Positions 16,170-24,435 of a stretch of DNA of 64,000 nt are shown in pieces. The notes below the pieces were generated by a model that saw only the letters and a program-made list of their open reading frames with translations, ran no database searches and had not been told where the DNA came from. Both the position numbers and the translations under genes were made by a program. The first letter of the stretch is position 1; each line of letters opens with the position of its first letter. The DNA is taken from positions 1-64,000 of IMG/VR virus record IMGVR_UViG_3300025011_000030; one strand, written 5' to 3'. The DNA is from a virus.

Positions 16170-16744
16170 ATATAAACGAGTCAATTGAAACTCGTATTTT
16201 AACATTGTGGCAACAAGTAGAAGAAAACAGTATGATTATTGAAAATATTGTTGACTCGTTGGTCGGTAAGTATAATACAGAACTTGAAGAGTTTATTGCG
16301 CAAACAAGTGATCTGTTGGCCGATGGTGAGCATACGTTAACTGACGATGAGCTCGAAGCAGTTACTTTGAAAATACCTATTTTCATGTATTTCACAAGTA
16401 GCGGTTTAGAGGATTTGGGAGTTGGAGTAGACAGTGCTAAGGCCGTGCGGCTAGATGCTTTTGACTCGTTCTATGTGGCTGCTGAAGGTACTATACAGGA
16501 TAAGACAAAAGTAGCCCAGTTAAATACATTTCCAGAGTATTTAGTTGAAATTGCTTTTCAACGAGCTTATAAGAAATTGAAGGTTCAATTAGACATGGCT
16601 GAACATATATTCAGCGGGGTTAAAAAGATCATAACTAAGCGCATCGCCGAACTGGAGTTATCCGGTCGCGAGTTAAACTACCATCAGTCGCCTGATACGG
16701 CGAGTCGACCAGCACCTGTCAAAGAGGAGCGGGAGAGTTTCTAA
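16163..16744 (+). CDS. Hypothetical protein of the recombination operon
   Basis: 193 aa, largely helical and acidic in the first 90 residues (E-E-N-S, E-E-F-I-A, D-D-E-L-E), with K-K-L-K-V-Q and a disordered charged tail. No family recognised. Its start lies inside the RecU-like stop and its stop overlaps the next start, so it is translated with the recombination genes and may act with them. Confidence 0.6.
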   Translation: MLDINESIETRILTLWQQVEENSMIIENIVDSLVGKYNTELEEFIAQTSDLLADGEHTLTDDELEAVTLKIPIFMYFTSSGLEDLGVGVDSAKAVRLDAFDSFYVAAEGTIQDKTKVAQLNTFPEYLVEIAFQRAYKKLKVQLDMAEHIFSGVKKIITKRIAELELSGRELNYHQSPDTASRPAPVKEERESF

Positions 16745-17202
16745 TGTGTGCAGCAAAAGTAAAACCCTTTCAAAATACATTATGGAATACGGCTGCAGCT
16801 CCTTCATTCAAACCACCGAAAACGAGGGAAGTGCCGTATTCCCTTGCATTTAAAAAATATTGGGACGATGCTACTCACCCAATACAAAGTAAAATATTCA
16901 AACGGAGGCGACAATGCCTTGTTCATAAATATTTATACTATGTATTAGACGTTAATGTTATTCCGGACAGTCTGTACGACGTATGGGAAAAACAGTTGAG
17001 GGAACTGGTTAATAGTCACCCAGCTGAGGCTGCTGAAGTAGTGTATCACAACATATGCCCGGCACTTGTACCGGGATCTAGTAATAGTTATGATTACCCA
17101 GTTCGAATTGTAGTAGAGGCCGAAATGTTACGTTCCTATAAACAGGAGGTTACTAATGAATCCGGTACAAAAGGTAGTACACGAAATCAACAAGAAGTAT
17201 AA
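16744..17202 (+). CDS. Hypothetical protein resembling the NAD-ligase Ia domain
   Basis: 152 aa. Y-L-Y-Y-V-L-D-V-N-V-I-P-D-S-L-Y-D-x-W-E-K-Q-L-R-E-L resembles the Ia domain of NAD-dependent DNA ligases (Y-Y-x-x-D-x-P-x-x-x-D-x-x-Y-D). No adenylation domain follows, so it cannot be a ligase by itself. The N terminus has F-Q-N-T-L-W, which could be a variant clamp peptide. The last 47 bases overlap the recA gene. Confidence 0.5.
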   Translation: MCAAKVKPFQNTLWNTAAAPSFKPPKTREVPYSLAFKKYWDDATHPIQSKIFKRRRQCLVHKYLYYVLDVNVIPDSLYDVWEKQLRELVNSHPAEAAEVVYHNICPALVPGSSNSYDYPVRIVVEAEMLRSYKQEVTNESGTKGSTRNQQEV

Positions 17203-18334
17203 GCAAGAAATTATAACGTTGGGCCCTAAGCATTTGTATGTAGAGCGTATACCTTTCAGCAGCCCGCGGGCTAACTATATGACTTATGGAGGTATTCCTG
17301 TAGGTAAAGCTACCGAAATATTAGGGCCGGAGAATGGAGGTAAAACAACAACTGCCTTAGACATTGTAGCTAATGCCCAGCGAGTAGCTAGTCGAAATTG
17401 GAATACCTCAATGCAGTTAGCTATGCAGGCTCACCAACAGTTGAAGGAAAAGAACAATAAAGTAGATCAAAAGGAGATACTAAAGCTTGAGGAACAAATT
17501 GATTTACTTAATACTAATGGAGCACGTGAAGTAGCTTATTTCGATAGTGAAAATACTTTGGACGAAGATTGGGCAGAAATTAACGGCGTCGACCTCGACC
17601 TCCTTTATATTGCACGACCGCAAGACCATACAGCCGAACAGGTACTTCAAATGATGCTTGACTTGATTGACAGTGATCATTTATTGTGTTTAGTGCTTGA
17701 CAGTATCCCAATGTTAGTACCGCAACAAATTTATGAAGCCGATTTGGAGAAGAAATCTTACGCAGGTGCATCCGGGCCTCTCAGTGAGTTCAGCAAAAAA
17801 GTTTCAGGTAAGATAAGCCAAAATCATACTGCATTAGTATTGATCAACCAGGTAAGGGAAGACCTGGTCAATACTTATAATATGTATAAAACACCTGGAG
17901 GTAGAGCACTTAAACATTTGTATTCACTTCGGTTATTTTGCCGTAAAGGTTCACTTATAGACATAGACAACAGTGAATTGAAGCAAAGTGCAGCCGAGCC
18001 TGCGGGTAATTTAGTAGATATAACTCTTGTTAAGACTAAAATATTTAAACCCAATCGCCGTTTAGGTTTCTATACGTTAAATTATAATTCAGGGATAGAC
18101 GTTTTGGCCGATACTGTTGACATGGCTATCAAATACGATTTACTTAGACAGGCGGGTGCTTGGTTTTATATCATAGAGCACGAAACTGGTGACGTACTGA
18201 GTATTGAAGGTGAACCGTTGAAGTTTCAGGGAAAGGCTAAATTATTGGAATTTTTACGTGATGATACTATTGTATTTAATGAAATTTACCAGAAGGTTCA
18301 TGCATTGGTTACAAGCAGCGAAAATAATACATAA
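17156..18334 (+). CDS. recA: RecA-type recombinase
   Basis: 392 aa; ATG with CAGGAGG 8 bases upstream. The Walker A is G-P-E-N-G-G-K-T-T (residues 56-64), followed after a long insertion by A-Y-F-D-S-E-N-T-L-D and Walker B C-L-V-L-D-S-I-P. L-I-N-Q-V-R is the RecA motif after strand 5; P-G-G-R-A-L-K follows. The insertion at about 75-120 is rich in Gln, Lys and Glu and predicted helical, unlike host RecA. It closes the recombination operon before a terminator. Confidence 0.88.
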   Translation: MNPVQKVVHEINKKYKQEIITLGPKHLYVERIPFSSPRANYMTYGGIPVGKATEILGPENGGKTTTALDIVANAQRVASRNWNTSMQLAMQAHQQLKEKNNKVDQKEILKLEEQIDLLNTNGAREVAYFDSENTLDEDWAEINGVDLDLLYIARPQDHTAEQVLQMMLDLIDSDHLLCLVLDSIPMLVPQQIYEADLEKKSYAGASGPLSEFSKKVSGKISQNHTALVLINQVREDLVNTYNMYKTPGGRALKHLYSLRLFCRKGSLIDIDNSELKQSAAEPAGNLVDITLVKTKIFKPNRRLGFYTLNYNSGIDVLADTVDMAIKYDLLRQAGAWFYIIEHETGDVLSIEGEPLKFQGKAKLLEFLRDDTIVFNEIYQKVHALVTSSENNT

Positions 18335-18370
18335 AATAAGCCCGGGTAAATGTTAACCCGGGCTTATTTT
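18335..18370 (+). terminator. Rho-independent terminator after recA
   Basis: AATAAGCCCGGGT pairs with ACCCGGGCTTATT, followed by TTAT; a long perfect stem. Confidence 0.85.
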
Positions 18371-18408
18371 ATACCTACATAACAGTAAAATTTCAAGTGA
18401 TTTTACGT

Positions 18409-18437
18409 CATAAAAGTATTGCATATTACTATATAAT
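18409..18437 (+). promoter_or_regulatory. Candidate phage promoter before the GHKL gene
   Basis: CATAAAA at 18409 and CTATATAAT at 18429, start spacing 20. The 20-bp core around the right element is nearly identical to that at 34592. A GGGTA/TACCC hairpin follows in the leader. Confidence 0.5.
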
Positions 18438-18494
18438 ATGTTATTATATTTGTGGGTAGGAAAGTTACCCGTAAAACGGAGGGAGGCCAAATAA

Positions 18495-20180
18495 ATGCCA
18501 AGTATTAAGGTAAACATTTTCAACGAATTAACTAAAATTAGAAACGGTGTAGTATACTCAAGCGTTACTGCAATAGTAGACGAAATTATTCAAAACAGCC
18601 AGCGAGCCAAAGCCACCGAAATTCACATTGTGGCTGACGAGGATACGATAATTATAGCCGATAACGGTATAGGCTGTAAGAACTTAGCCCAAGTATTTGA
18701 AAAGTCGAGTTCAGGTTGGGGATTAGACGAAGCATTTGGCGAAGGTTTTTTCAGTACATTTGCAATCGCCGACAGAATAACCGTAGAGAGCTTGAATAAA
18801 AAAGCGTCGGTTGACGTATTAAATATAATGGAAACAGGTGACTTGAGTTACAGCATAACAGACGGTGACAGGCAGCTTAAAGGTTTCGCAGTAACCCTTC
18901 AAGGTACGTTGATAAAGGAAAACTTAGACAGCTTATACACTCATTTAGCTAAAATCGCGAGTTACTTACCGGCTCAAGTTACCTTAAACGGTGGGACAAT
19001 AGCTAAAAAAGAAATCACCGAGTTACCTTGGGCCGTATTTAGTTACCCGGTCAACAATAAGCTGTATCAAGGTCAACTAGCTCCGGATAAACAGAATAAC
19101 GACATAGAAGTATTTTACGAATACAGAGATGTATGCGAAGTATACGTGGGCAGTGTGACAGGTAAATTGCACTTGAAACAAGGTGCAGTCACTTTAAAAG
19201 CTCCAGATAGGAAAGCGATTGTTCGGGATAACAAATATAGTGACTTTAGGTCACAATTGATGGAAGATACCACTAAAATGTATAAAAAGATTATTAAGGA
19301 TCAACCTGAGCTGATTGACGTATATGCCGAACAGATTGGCCAGTTCCTAACAGTTGCAGATTACATTAATCAACTTGAGCTTGAAGGTATACAGGATGTT
19401 ACTAAGTACATTGGCGAAGTGAGTATGGTTACGGCCCAACTGCAACAAGTATTCGCAGCGGCATTAGCACAGGATACAGCAGTACGTGACCAACAAGACA
19501 GAGAAGATTCAACTGAATTGTTCGAAGTTAGTAACAAAAAGAAAACTCGCCGAAAGAAAATCACTACCCTCAAAAACGACAAGAAAACTATTTGGGTGGG
19601 TGCGAGTGAAGTTGACGGGTATAAGGAAGCCATTGCAGAACTAGAATACTATGGGTTCAAGGTAGTTATTGCGAAACACATATTATACGAAGAAGCTTTC
19701 AAGTCGATGGGATTGATGCATATTGGCGATGTTAAGCAGAACATTATAAAACAGCACAGTATTAAAAATGTGACAGTAAAGACCAGTAAAGAAAAGCGGG
19801 CCCTGTGGCTGTTTGAAAAAATTGAAACTAAATATAACATCCCGGGAACATTTTTAATCGCCGATCTAGGGTTGAACATAGTGACAAAGATTGGCGATAA
19901 GGTGATAAGTAAGGAATCCAAAGTAGTGGCTGGAGTTACACAAGGTGAACATATTTACATGAACCGTAAAAGCCTTCAGTTAGCTAAAATGGATAACAGC
20001 TCTGCATACTACAATTGGGATAGAGTAAACATTGAGGATCTTAGGTTCTTACTTAGGAACTTAGATACGTTGGCACATGAATTGGCCCATAGGATTGAGA
20101 GTACTGAGGACAATACGCTGGGACATTTTCAGGCCCAAACAAGAATTGCCAGTGAGTTAGCTGAATGTTTCGTAAAGTAA
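18495..20180 (+). CDS. GHKL ATPase with C-terminal HELAH zincin-like motif
   Basis: 561 aa. The N-terminal third is a GHKL (Hsp90/MutL/histidine kinase) ATP site: D-E-I-I-Q-N-S-Q-R-A-K-A (N box), I-I-I-A-D-N-G-I-G (G1), G-E-G-F-F-S-T-F (G2). The middle is Lys-rich (K-K-K-T-R-R-K-K near 350). The C terminus has T-L-A-H-E-L-A-H-R-I-E, an HExxH metal-binding motif, with further residues G-H-F-Q-A-Q. The combination suggests an ATP-gated metalloprotease; no family is known to me by name. Alone between a terminator and its own promoter. A second GHKL gene at 35591 is frameshifted. Confidence 0.7.
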   Translation: MPSIKVNIFNELTKIRNGVVYSSVTAIVDEIIQNSQRAKATEIHIVADEDTIIIADNGIGCKNLAQVFEKSSSGWGLDEAFGEGFFSTFAIADRITVESLNKKASVDVLNIMETGDLSYSITDGDRQLKGFAVTLQGTLIKENLDSLYTHLAKIASYLPAQVTLNGGTIAKKEITELPWAVFSYPVNNKLYQGQLAPDKQNNDIEVFYEYRDVCEVYVGSVTGKLHLKQGAVTLKAPDRKAIVRDNKYSDFRSQLMEDTTKMYKKIIKDQPELIDVYAEQIGQFLTVADYINQLELEGIQDVTKYIGEVSMVTAQLQQVFAAALAQDTAVRDQQDREDSTELFEVSNKKKTRRKKITTLKNDKKTIWVGASEVDGYKEAIAELEYYGFKVVIAKHILYEEAFKSMGLMHIGDVKQNIIKQHSIKNVTVKTSKEKRALWLFEKIETKYNIPGTFLIADLGLNIVTKIGDKVISKESKVVAGVTQGEHIYMNRKSLQLAKMDNSSAYYNWDRVNIEDLRFLLRNLDTLAHELAHRIESTEDNTLGHFQAQTRIASELAECFVK

Positions 20181-20184
20181 TAAC

Positions 20185-20210
20185 GGCCCTTCACAGGGCC
20201 TTTTTTACGT
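20185..20210 (+). terminator. Rho-independent terminator
   Basis: GGCCCT/AGGGCC stem with a TTCAC-like loop, then TTTTTT. Confidence 0.85.
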
Positions 20211-20230
20211 TTATTTACCTGTTTCAAAAG

Positions 20231-20273
20231 CTTGTATTATATGTTAGTATACAAACGTCAGTATTATAATACA
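20231..20273 (+). promoter_or_regulatory. Possible operator-promoter region for the HTH gene
   Basis: TTGTAT and ATACAA form an interrupted dyad (20233-20255). Just downstream, GTATTATAATAC (20261-20272) is a perfect 12-bp palindrome containing a TATAAT. Two dyads directly before an HTH gene suggest autoregulation; no clear -35 is seen. Confidence 0.4.
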
Positions 20274-20298
20274 ATACAGTTTAAGGGAGGTTTCATTA

Positions 20299-20769
20299 AT
20301 GTCTGTACCAGAAGCTAAATTTAACGATCCTAGAGAACAGTTTGCGCACCTACTAAGAGCGCTTATCAACGAAAACGGGTATAAACCTGGTAAGCTGGCT
20401 AAGTTACTAAACGTATCCGACGCATCAATTTACGGCTGGAAAGGTGCCGATCCTGACCGTTGGGTAAGTGTTAGTAGTTTAGAGAAATATACTAAACTAC
20501 TAGACGAACTGATTAATGAAATGCCTGTTACTACTTGTATCAACAATCCTGTCGACAGCATGGAATGGAAGGTAAATAAAACTGGGTTGGTAGTTGAATT
20601 TAATACTAACGACAGTAGTATTCAGCAGGCTCTTGTGATGGTTACTCGTCAACGTCAAGAGGTTTTAGACGAAATTGAAGTAACTACCAAACGTTTAGAG
20701 TTACTGCAACTCCAAGATACTAAGCTCGATACAGCTATTCAAGTTCTAAGAAATTTAAACGAAAATTGA
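20299..20769 (+). CDS. HTH regulator with coiled-coil tail
   Basis: 156 aa. A lambda-repressor-like helix-turn-helix is visible at about 33-52 (K-L-A-K-L-L-N-V-S-D-A-S-I-Y-G-W-K). Residues 105-155 are heptad-like (V-T-R-Q-R-Q-E-V-L-D-E-I-E), suggesting dimerisation. There is no peptidase or ligand domain. The upstream palindromes are candidate operators. It may control the switch between expression programmes, but the target is unknown. Confidence 0.7.
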   Translation: MSVPEAKFNDPREQFAHLLRALINENGYKPGKLAKLLNVSDASIYGWKGADPDRWVSVSSLEKYTKLLDELINEMPVTTCINNPVDSMEWKVNKTGLVVEFNTNDSSIQQALVMVTRQRQEVLDEIEVTTKRLELLQLQDTKLDTAIQVLRNLNEN

Positions 20770-20809
20770 CTTGCATTTCAACGTGAAACGATGTTAAACT
20801 GTATTTGAG

Positions 20810-20840
20810 CTTTAAAAAACCTTTGACAGTTTTATATAAC
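20810..20840 (+). promoter_or_regulatory. Bipartite phage promoter motif
   Basis: CTTTAAA at 20810 and TTATATAAC at 20832, starts 22 bp apart (21 for TTTAAAA). It lies upstream of the ATG at 20883 and argues against the earlier in-frame start at 20805. Confidence 0.55.
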
Positions 20841-20882
20841 CCAACAATGGTAACTCAAATACAAAGGAGGTCAAATAAACAC

Positions 20883-21494
20883 ATGTTGAACCTTATTAAC
20901 ATCGATAAACCTATTACAGTTAACGGTCAGCTTTACCCTAACAGTATGACAGCCTATGCAGCCTTAAAAGACTTTACAGGTGACATTAAAATTGAGTTCG
21001 GTGCCAATACTACTCCCCAACAACCGTCAGCAGAAAAGAAGGTAGTAACTACGACAGTAGCGCCGGTCGCCAATGTTGGTACAGAGTACAGAGTTAATGT
21101 ACGACAGTATATGATAAAACCCGCTACTCCTCAGTTTGACTTTCATACGAAATGGAATAACGATAAACCGATGCCAATGAGGGTTATGGTTGGGGTTATA
21201 CTGGAAGAAACAAAGGGCATGTACAAAATGAAGTTACACGGTCGGCCTGAACCTTCGTCAACTTGTTTGCACTGTGGTCGCGGGTTAACAAACAAAATTT
21301 CAATGATATACGGTTTAGGGCCTATTTGTGGGCAGCATTTCTATGTGTCGCCGTATGAAACAGCCGAAGAAGTAGAAGCTGCGATGGATGCTATTCGTGC
21401 TAGGATGGCCGAAATAACATGGGAAGGGTGGGTAATAAAATCTGCAATACTAAGCATGGATAAAGTAGACAGTACAAGTGCGGTGGCTATTTAG
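20883..21494 (+). CDS. DUF6011-like zinc protein
   Basis: 203 aa from ATG 20883, after AAAGGAGG. The key block is C-L-H-C-G-R-G-L-T-N then G-L-G-P-I-C-G-Q-H-F, the CxxCGRxLT...GxGPxC pattern of DUF6011, likely a zinc site. The same pattern occurs in the 22309 gene. The N-terminal 100 residues are low in motif content. Function unknown. Confidence 0.65.
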   Translation: MLNLINIDKPITVNGQLYPNSMTAYAALKDFTGDIKIEFGANTTPQQPSAEKKVVTTTVAPVANVGTEYRVNVRQYMIKPATPQFDFHTKWNNDKPMPMRVMVGVILEETKGMYKMKLHGRPEPSSTCLHCGRGLTNKISMIYGLGPICGQHFYVSPYETAEEVEAAMDAIRARMAEITWEGWVIKSAILSMDKVDSTSAVAI

Positions 21495-21536
21495 TCACCG
21501 TTTTACTCTATAACGAAGGGAGGTAAACTACGAATA

Positions 21537-21764
21537 ATGAGTACTTACGACATTTTAAAAGACCCTAAAGCCGGTTACTGCACGTCACATAACTGGCAGT
21601 TAAGCCTAAACAATATACGAAAACGGAATTGTTTGGGTAAAGCTTGTATGTTTTTAATTCGGTTAGAGCATTCAGCTTGGAAGGAGCCGGGTATTGAAAC
21701 TACGAATAAGGAGTTTTATAACAAGCGAAATAAGAACTGTAAAACTCTCAAGCGAAACAGATAG
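21537..21764 (+). CDS. Small basic hypothetical protein
   Basis: 75 aa, start after GGGAGG. Three Cys and a Lys/Asn-rich end (N-K-R-N-K-N-C-K-T-L-K-R). No family recognised. It is followed by a terminator. Confidence 0.55.
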   Translation: MSTYDILKDPKAGYCTSHNWQLSLNNIRKRNCLGKACMFLIRLEHSAWKEPGIETTNKEFYNKRNKNCKTLKRNR

Positions 21765-21775
21765 CTGAACAGGTT

Positions 21776-21815
21776 AAAAAGTCGCTCACTTAAAAAAGTG
21801 GGTGACTTTTTTTAT
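21776..21815 (+). terminator. Rho-independent terminator
   Basis: AGTCGCTCACTT pairs with AAGTGGGTGACT (one mismatch) before TTTTTTT. Confidence 0.8.
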
Positions 21816-21820
21816 ATGTT
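21789..21820 (+). promoter_or_regulatory. Bipartite phage promoter motif
   Basis: CTTAAAA at 21789 and TTATATGTT at 21812, starts 23 bp apart, inside the terminator hairpin and before the 40-aa gene. Confidence 0.6.
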
Positions 21821-21856
21821 ATTCAAACGGGTTAATAAGGAGGGAGTATTAAAAAA

Positions 21857-21979
21857 ATGGTAGTTGGTAAGGTTATTAACGGAGTACCTATGCTTCATTT
21901 CACTAAGTCTAAATGTTGGGTGCCATTACACATGTTAAAGGAGATAACTGATGTCAGACAGGTCAACTCGGTATTTTAG
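21857..21979 (+). CDS. Very small hypothetical protein
   Basis: 40 aa; ATG 12 bases after GGAGGGAG. Reads M-V-V-G-K-V-I-N-G-V-P-M-L-H. It overlaps the next start by 29 bases. Supported only by the ribosome-binding site and the promoter motif upstream. Confidence 0.5.
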   Translation: MVVGKVINGVPMLHFTKSKCWVPLHMLKEITDVRQVNSVF

Positions 21980-22307
21980 TAACAAACAGGAAAAGCGAGT
22001 CACTCAGCGACATCAGCCTCACGGTAGCTCTAAAGTAGCTAACAGCGGTGCCCGGCCGTTAGATAAGGGTGACGTACGATTTAAGCATGTTCTTACCGAG
22101 TGTAAAACGTTAATCAAACCACAGAAATCACGTTCAATAAAGAAAGAATGGTTAACACAGGTTCGGGAGGAGGCTTTTGCTGTCGGTAAAGAACTTTCGG
22201 TATTGGTTTTTGATTTCGGTGACGGTGATGATTTTTACGCTGTTCATCCCGACGACTTTATTAGTTTATATGAAGCTTGGGTAGAAGTTAATAAAGGAGT
22301 TGAGTAA
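21951..22307 (+). CDS. Putative phage Holliday junction resolvase/nuclease-like protein
   Basis: 118 aa; ATG with AAAGGAG upstream. S-G-A-R-P-L-D-K-G-D-V-R-F-K-H-V-L-T-E-C-K-T-L then S-I-K-K-E-W-L and V-F-D-F-G-D-G-D are in the order I associate with small phage PD-(D/E)XK resolvase-like proteins (D, then E-x-K). Likely a second junction or flap nuclease next to the clamp loader genes. Moderate confidence only. Confidence 0.5.
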   Translation: MSDRSTRYFSNKQEKRVTQRHQPHGSSKVANSGARPLDKGDVRFKHVLTECKTLIKPQKSRSIKKEWLTQVREEAFAVGKELSVLVFDFGDGDDFYAVHPDDFISLYEAWVEVNKGVE

Positions 22308-22308
22308 T

Positions 22309-22536
22309 ATGAGCGAAGTATGTACAGCATGTCACCGTAAACTCAAAGATCCGGAGAGTATTGCTCGCGGTATGGGCCCTGTTTGTTACCAGAAATTCGT
22401 GGGTAGCCCTATTCGGTTAACTATTAAACAGTTAGATCCCGAACAGGTGCCGGCGGTGTTTACGTCAAAGATTTTGCCTGAAGATTTACCGTTGATTCGC
22501 TTATGCCGGTTATTACAAGATAAATTTGGAGGTTGA
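22309..22536 (+). CDS. DUF6011-like zinc protein, short form
   Basis: 75 aa from ATG 22309 (AAAGGAG 9 bases upstream). C-T-A-C-H-R-K-L-K-D-P-E-S and G-M-G-P-V-C-Y-Q-K-F repeat the zinc pattern of the 20883 protein. It precedes dnaX. Confidence 0.65.
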   Translation: MSEVCTACHRKLKDPESIARGMGPVCYQKFVGSPIRLTIKQLDPEQVPAVFTSKILPEDLPLIRLCRLLQDKFGG

Positions 22537-22540
22537 TATT

Positions 22541-23626
22541 TTGATATCATTAGCTTTGAAATACCGTCCAAAAACTTTTGAGGATGTAGTGGGTCAGGAA
22601 AACACTATTAAAATACTAATGAACCAGCTGCAGAACAAAGATACTCGTCAAGGTTATTTATTCACAGGTTCTGCCGGGACTGGAAAAACCACGGTGGCCA
22701 GAATATTTGCCAACGCTATCAACGAGGGTAAAGGTTCACCTATTGAGCTAGATGCTGCAAGTAATAACGGTGTAAACGAAGTAAGAGAACTCCGTGAAAA
22801 CTGTAAGTTTAAGCCCATTGACAGCCCATATAAAGTTTATATTATTGACGAAGTTCACATGTTATCAACAGGTGCATTTAATGCCTTGTTAAAAACATTG
22901 GAAGAGCCTCCTGCTCATGCCGTGTTTATTTTATGCACTACAGACCCGCAGAAAATACCGGCAACTATCATCAGCAGGACTCAACGATTTGGTTTTAAGA
23001 GAATACCCACCGAACAAGTGACTGCACGACTTCGTTATATTTTGGATGTTGAATCTGTTGGTTGTGTAAAGTGCCCAAAAACTGAAGAGTATCATGCTAC
23101 TTGTTTAGAGTGCGAAGAGCCTGATATTTACTATGTTGAACTTGATGCGATTGAGTTTATTGCTAAGTTAGCTAACGGAGGTATGCGAGATGCTATAAGT
23201 CTTATGGATACCTGCCTTTCCTACAAGAACAGGCTGTTGGTCAACGATGTATCTGAAATTTTAGGTACGGCTAACTATACTGATTGCATAGATCTTTTAT
23301 ACAACTTGAACGATCGGGAAGTTAATACAGTTATTGAAATGATCGAAGACCTGTATCAGGAAGGTAAGGATCTTAAGTTATTTGTTAAGACAATGACTGA
23401 CTTCCTGTTAGACTATCAAAAGTATGTGCTATTTAATGGTTTGCAATATTGTACAATACCGTCAATGTATGTACAGGATCTTGAACGGTTACGGGATGTT
23501 TTGTCCAATGATTTTCTGCAAAATACTTTCAAATCGTTTGTTAAGTTAGTACAAACGGTTAAATACGAAAGTGATCCTAAAATGTTGATTGAATGCGAGC
23601 TGTTACTACTTTGTAACGCCGGCTAG
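22541..23626 (+). CDS. dnaX: DNA polymerase III gamma-type clamp loader subunit
   Basis: 361 aa from TTG 22541 (GGAGG 10 bases upstream). AAA+ features: Y-R-P-K-T-F-x-D-V-V-G-Q-E near the start, Walker A G-S-A-G-T-G-K-T-T, Walker B I-D-E-V-H-M, and sensor/SRC S-R-T-Q-R-F. A zinc-like insert C-V-K-C-P-K-T-x6-C-L-E-C falls at about 175-192, later than the usual zinc module of DnaX. The protein lacks the tau extension. It is the ATPase motor that opens the phage clamp encoded at 13825. Confidence 0.92.
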   Translation: MISLALKYRPKTFEDVVGQENTIKILMNQLQNKDTRQGYLFTGSAGTGKTTVARIFANAINEGKGSPIELDAASNNGVNEVRELRENCKFKPIDSPYKVYIIDEVHMLSTGAFNALLKTLEEPPAHAVFILCTTDPQKIPATIISRTQRFGFKRIPTEQVTARLRYILDVESVGCVKCPKTEEYHATCLECEEPDIYYVELDAIEFIAKLANGGMRDAISLMDTCLSYKNRLLVNDVSEILGTANYTDCIDLLYNLNDREVNTVIEMIEDLYQEGKDLKLFVKTMTDFLLDYQKYVLFNGLQYCTIPSMYVQDLERLRDVLSNDFLQNTFKSFVKLVQTVKYESDPKMLIECELLLLCNAG

Positions 23627-23643
23627 ACTGCGAGGTGAAATTG

Positions 23644-24435
23644 TTGATAGGACAGAAAAAATTATTAGATCATTTACGTTCGTTAATTGAGCATACAGGT
23701 ATGCCGGCACTATTAATATTAACAGGGCCTAAAGGTCAGGGTAAATACACATTAGCCAAAGAAGTCGCAGCATTATTTGATGCAGATGTATACGAGCCGG
23801 AAGCACTGAAAGTTGACGACATAAGAGCTTTAATTGAAGATACGTTTACGGTTAACCGACGGAAGATTTACATTTTACGCGATGCTCACGAAATGACGGT
23901 TCAGGCTCAAAACGCTCTACTTAAAACAGCTGAAGAGCCGCCGGTCAACTGTACTATAATAATGACGGTGAGTTTAGTCACTAAAATATTACCTACTATT
24001 TATTCCAGGTCGGTTCAGCTGAGTTTGGACTTGTATTCAAAAGAGGAACTGAAACAGTTTACGGATAACGAGGTATTGTTAACCGTATGCAGTAACCCTG
24101 GACAAATAAAGGAATTCCTAGAAATAGATTTCGTTGCGATGTTCGACAATTGCCTGAAGATACTAAAGAGTGTGGGTAAAGTCACTCATGCAAATACTTT
24201 TAACATTTTAAAGTTTGTTGATGTTGAAAAATTGCATTTGTTTATGCTGGTACTTAAACATATCTATGCAGCTCAGTTACCTTTAGTAGACAAAAGTAAA
24301 GCTCCTTTTTTAGCTAAGAGCATTGAAATACTGCACAGGTATTCAGCTTTATTAACTAATAAGTCTATCAATAAGAATCATGCTTTAGAAATGATGTTTA
24401 TTGATCTTAAGGAGGCTGAATACATTGGAATTTAA
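23644..24435 (+). CDS. holB: Clamp loader delta-prime-like subunit
   Basis: 263 aa from TTG 23644 (TTG 23641 and GTG 23635 also possible; GAGGTGA at 23632). G-P-K-G-Q-G-K-Y-T Walker-A-like, I-L-R-D-A-H-E-M (degenerate Walker B), N-A-L-L-K-T-A-E-E-P-P and Y-S-R-S-V-Q-L. Delta prime is the stator that supplies an arginine finger. Follows dnaX by 17 bases and overlaps holA by 11. Confidence 0.82.
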   Translation: MIGQKKLLDHLRSLIEHTGMPALLILTGPKGQGKYTLAKEVAALFDADVYEPEALKVDDIRALIEDTFTVNRRKIYILRDAHEMTVQAQNALLKTAEEPPVNCTIIMTVSLVTKILPTIYSRSVQLSLDLYSKEELKQFTDNEVLLTVCSNPGQIKEFLEIDFVAMFDNCLKILKSVGKVTHANTFNILKFVDVEKLHLFMLVLKHIYAAQLPLVDKSKAPFLAKSIEILHRYSALLTNKSINKNHALEMMFIDLKEAEYIGI

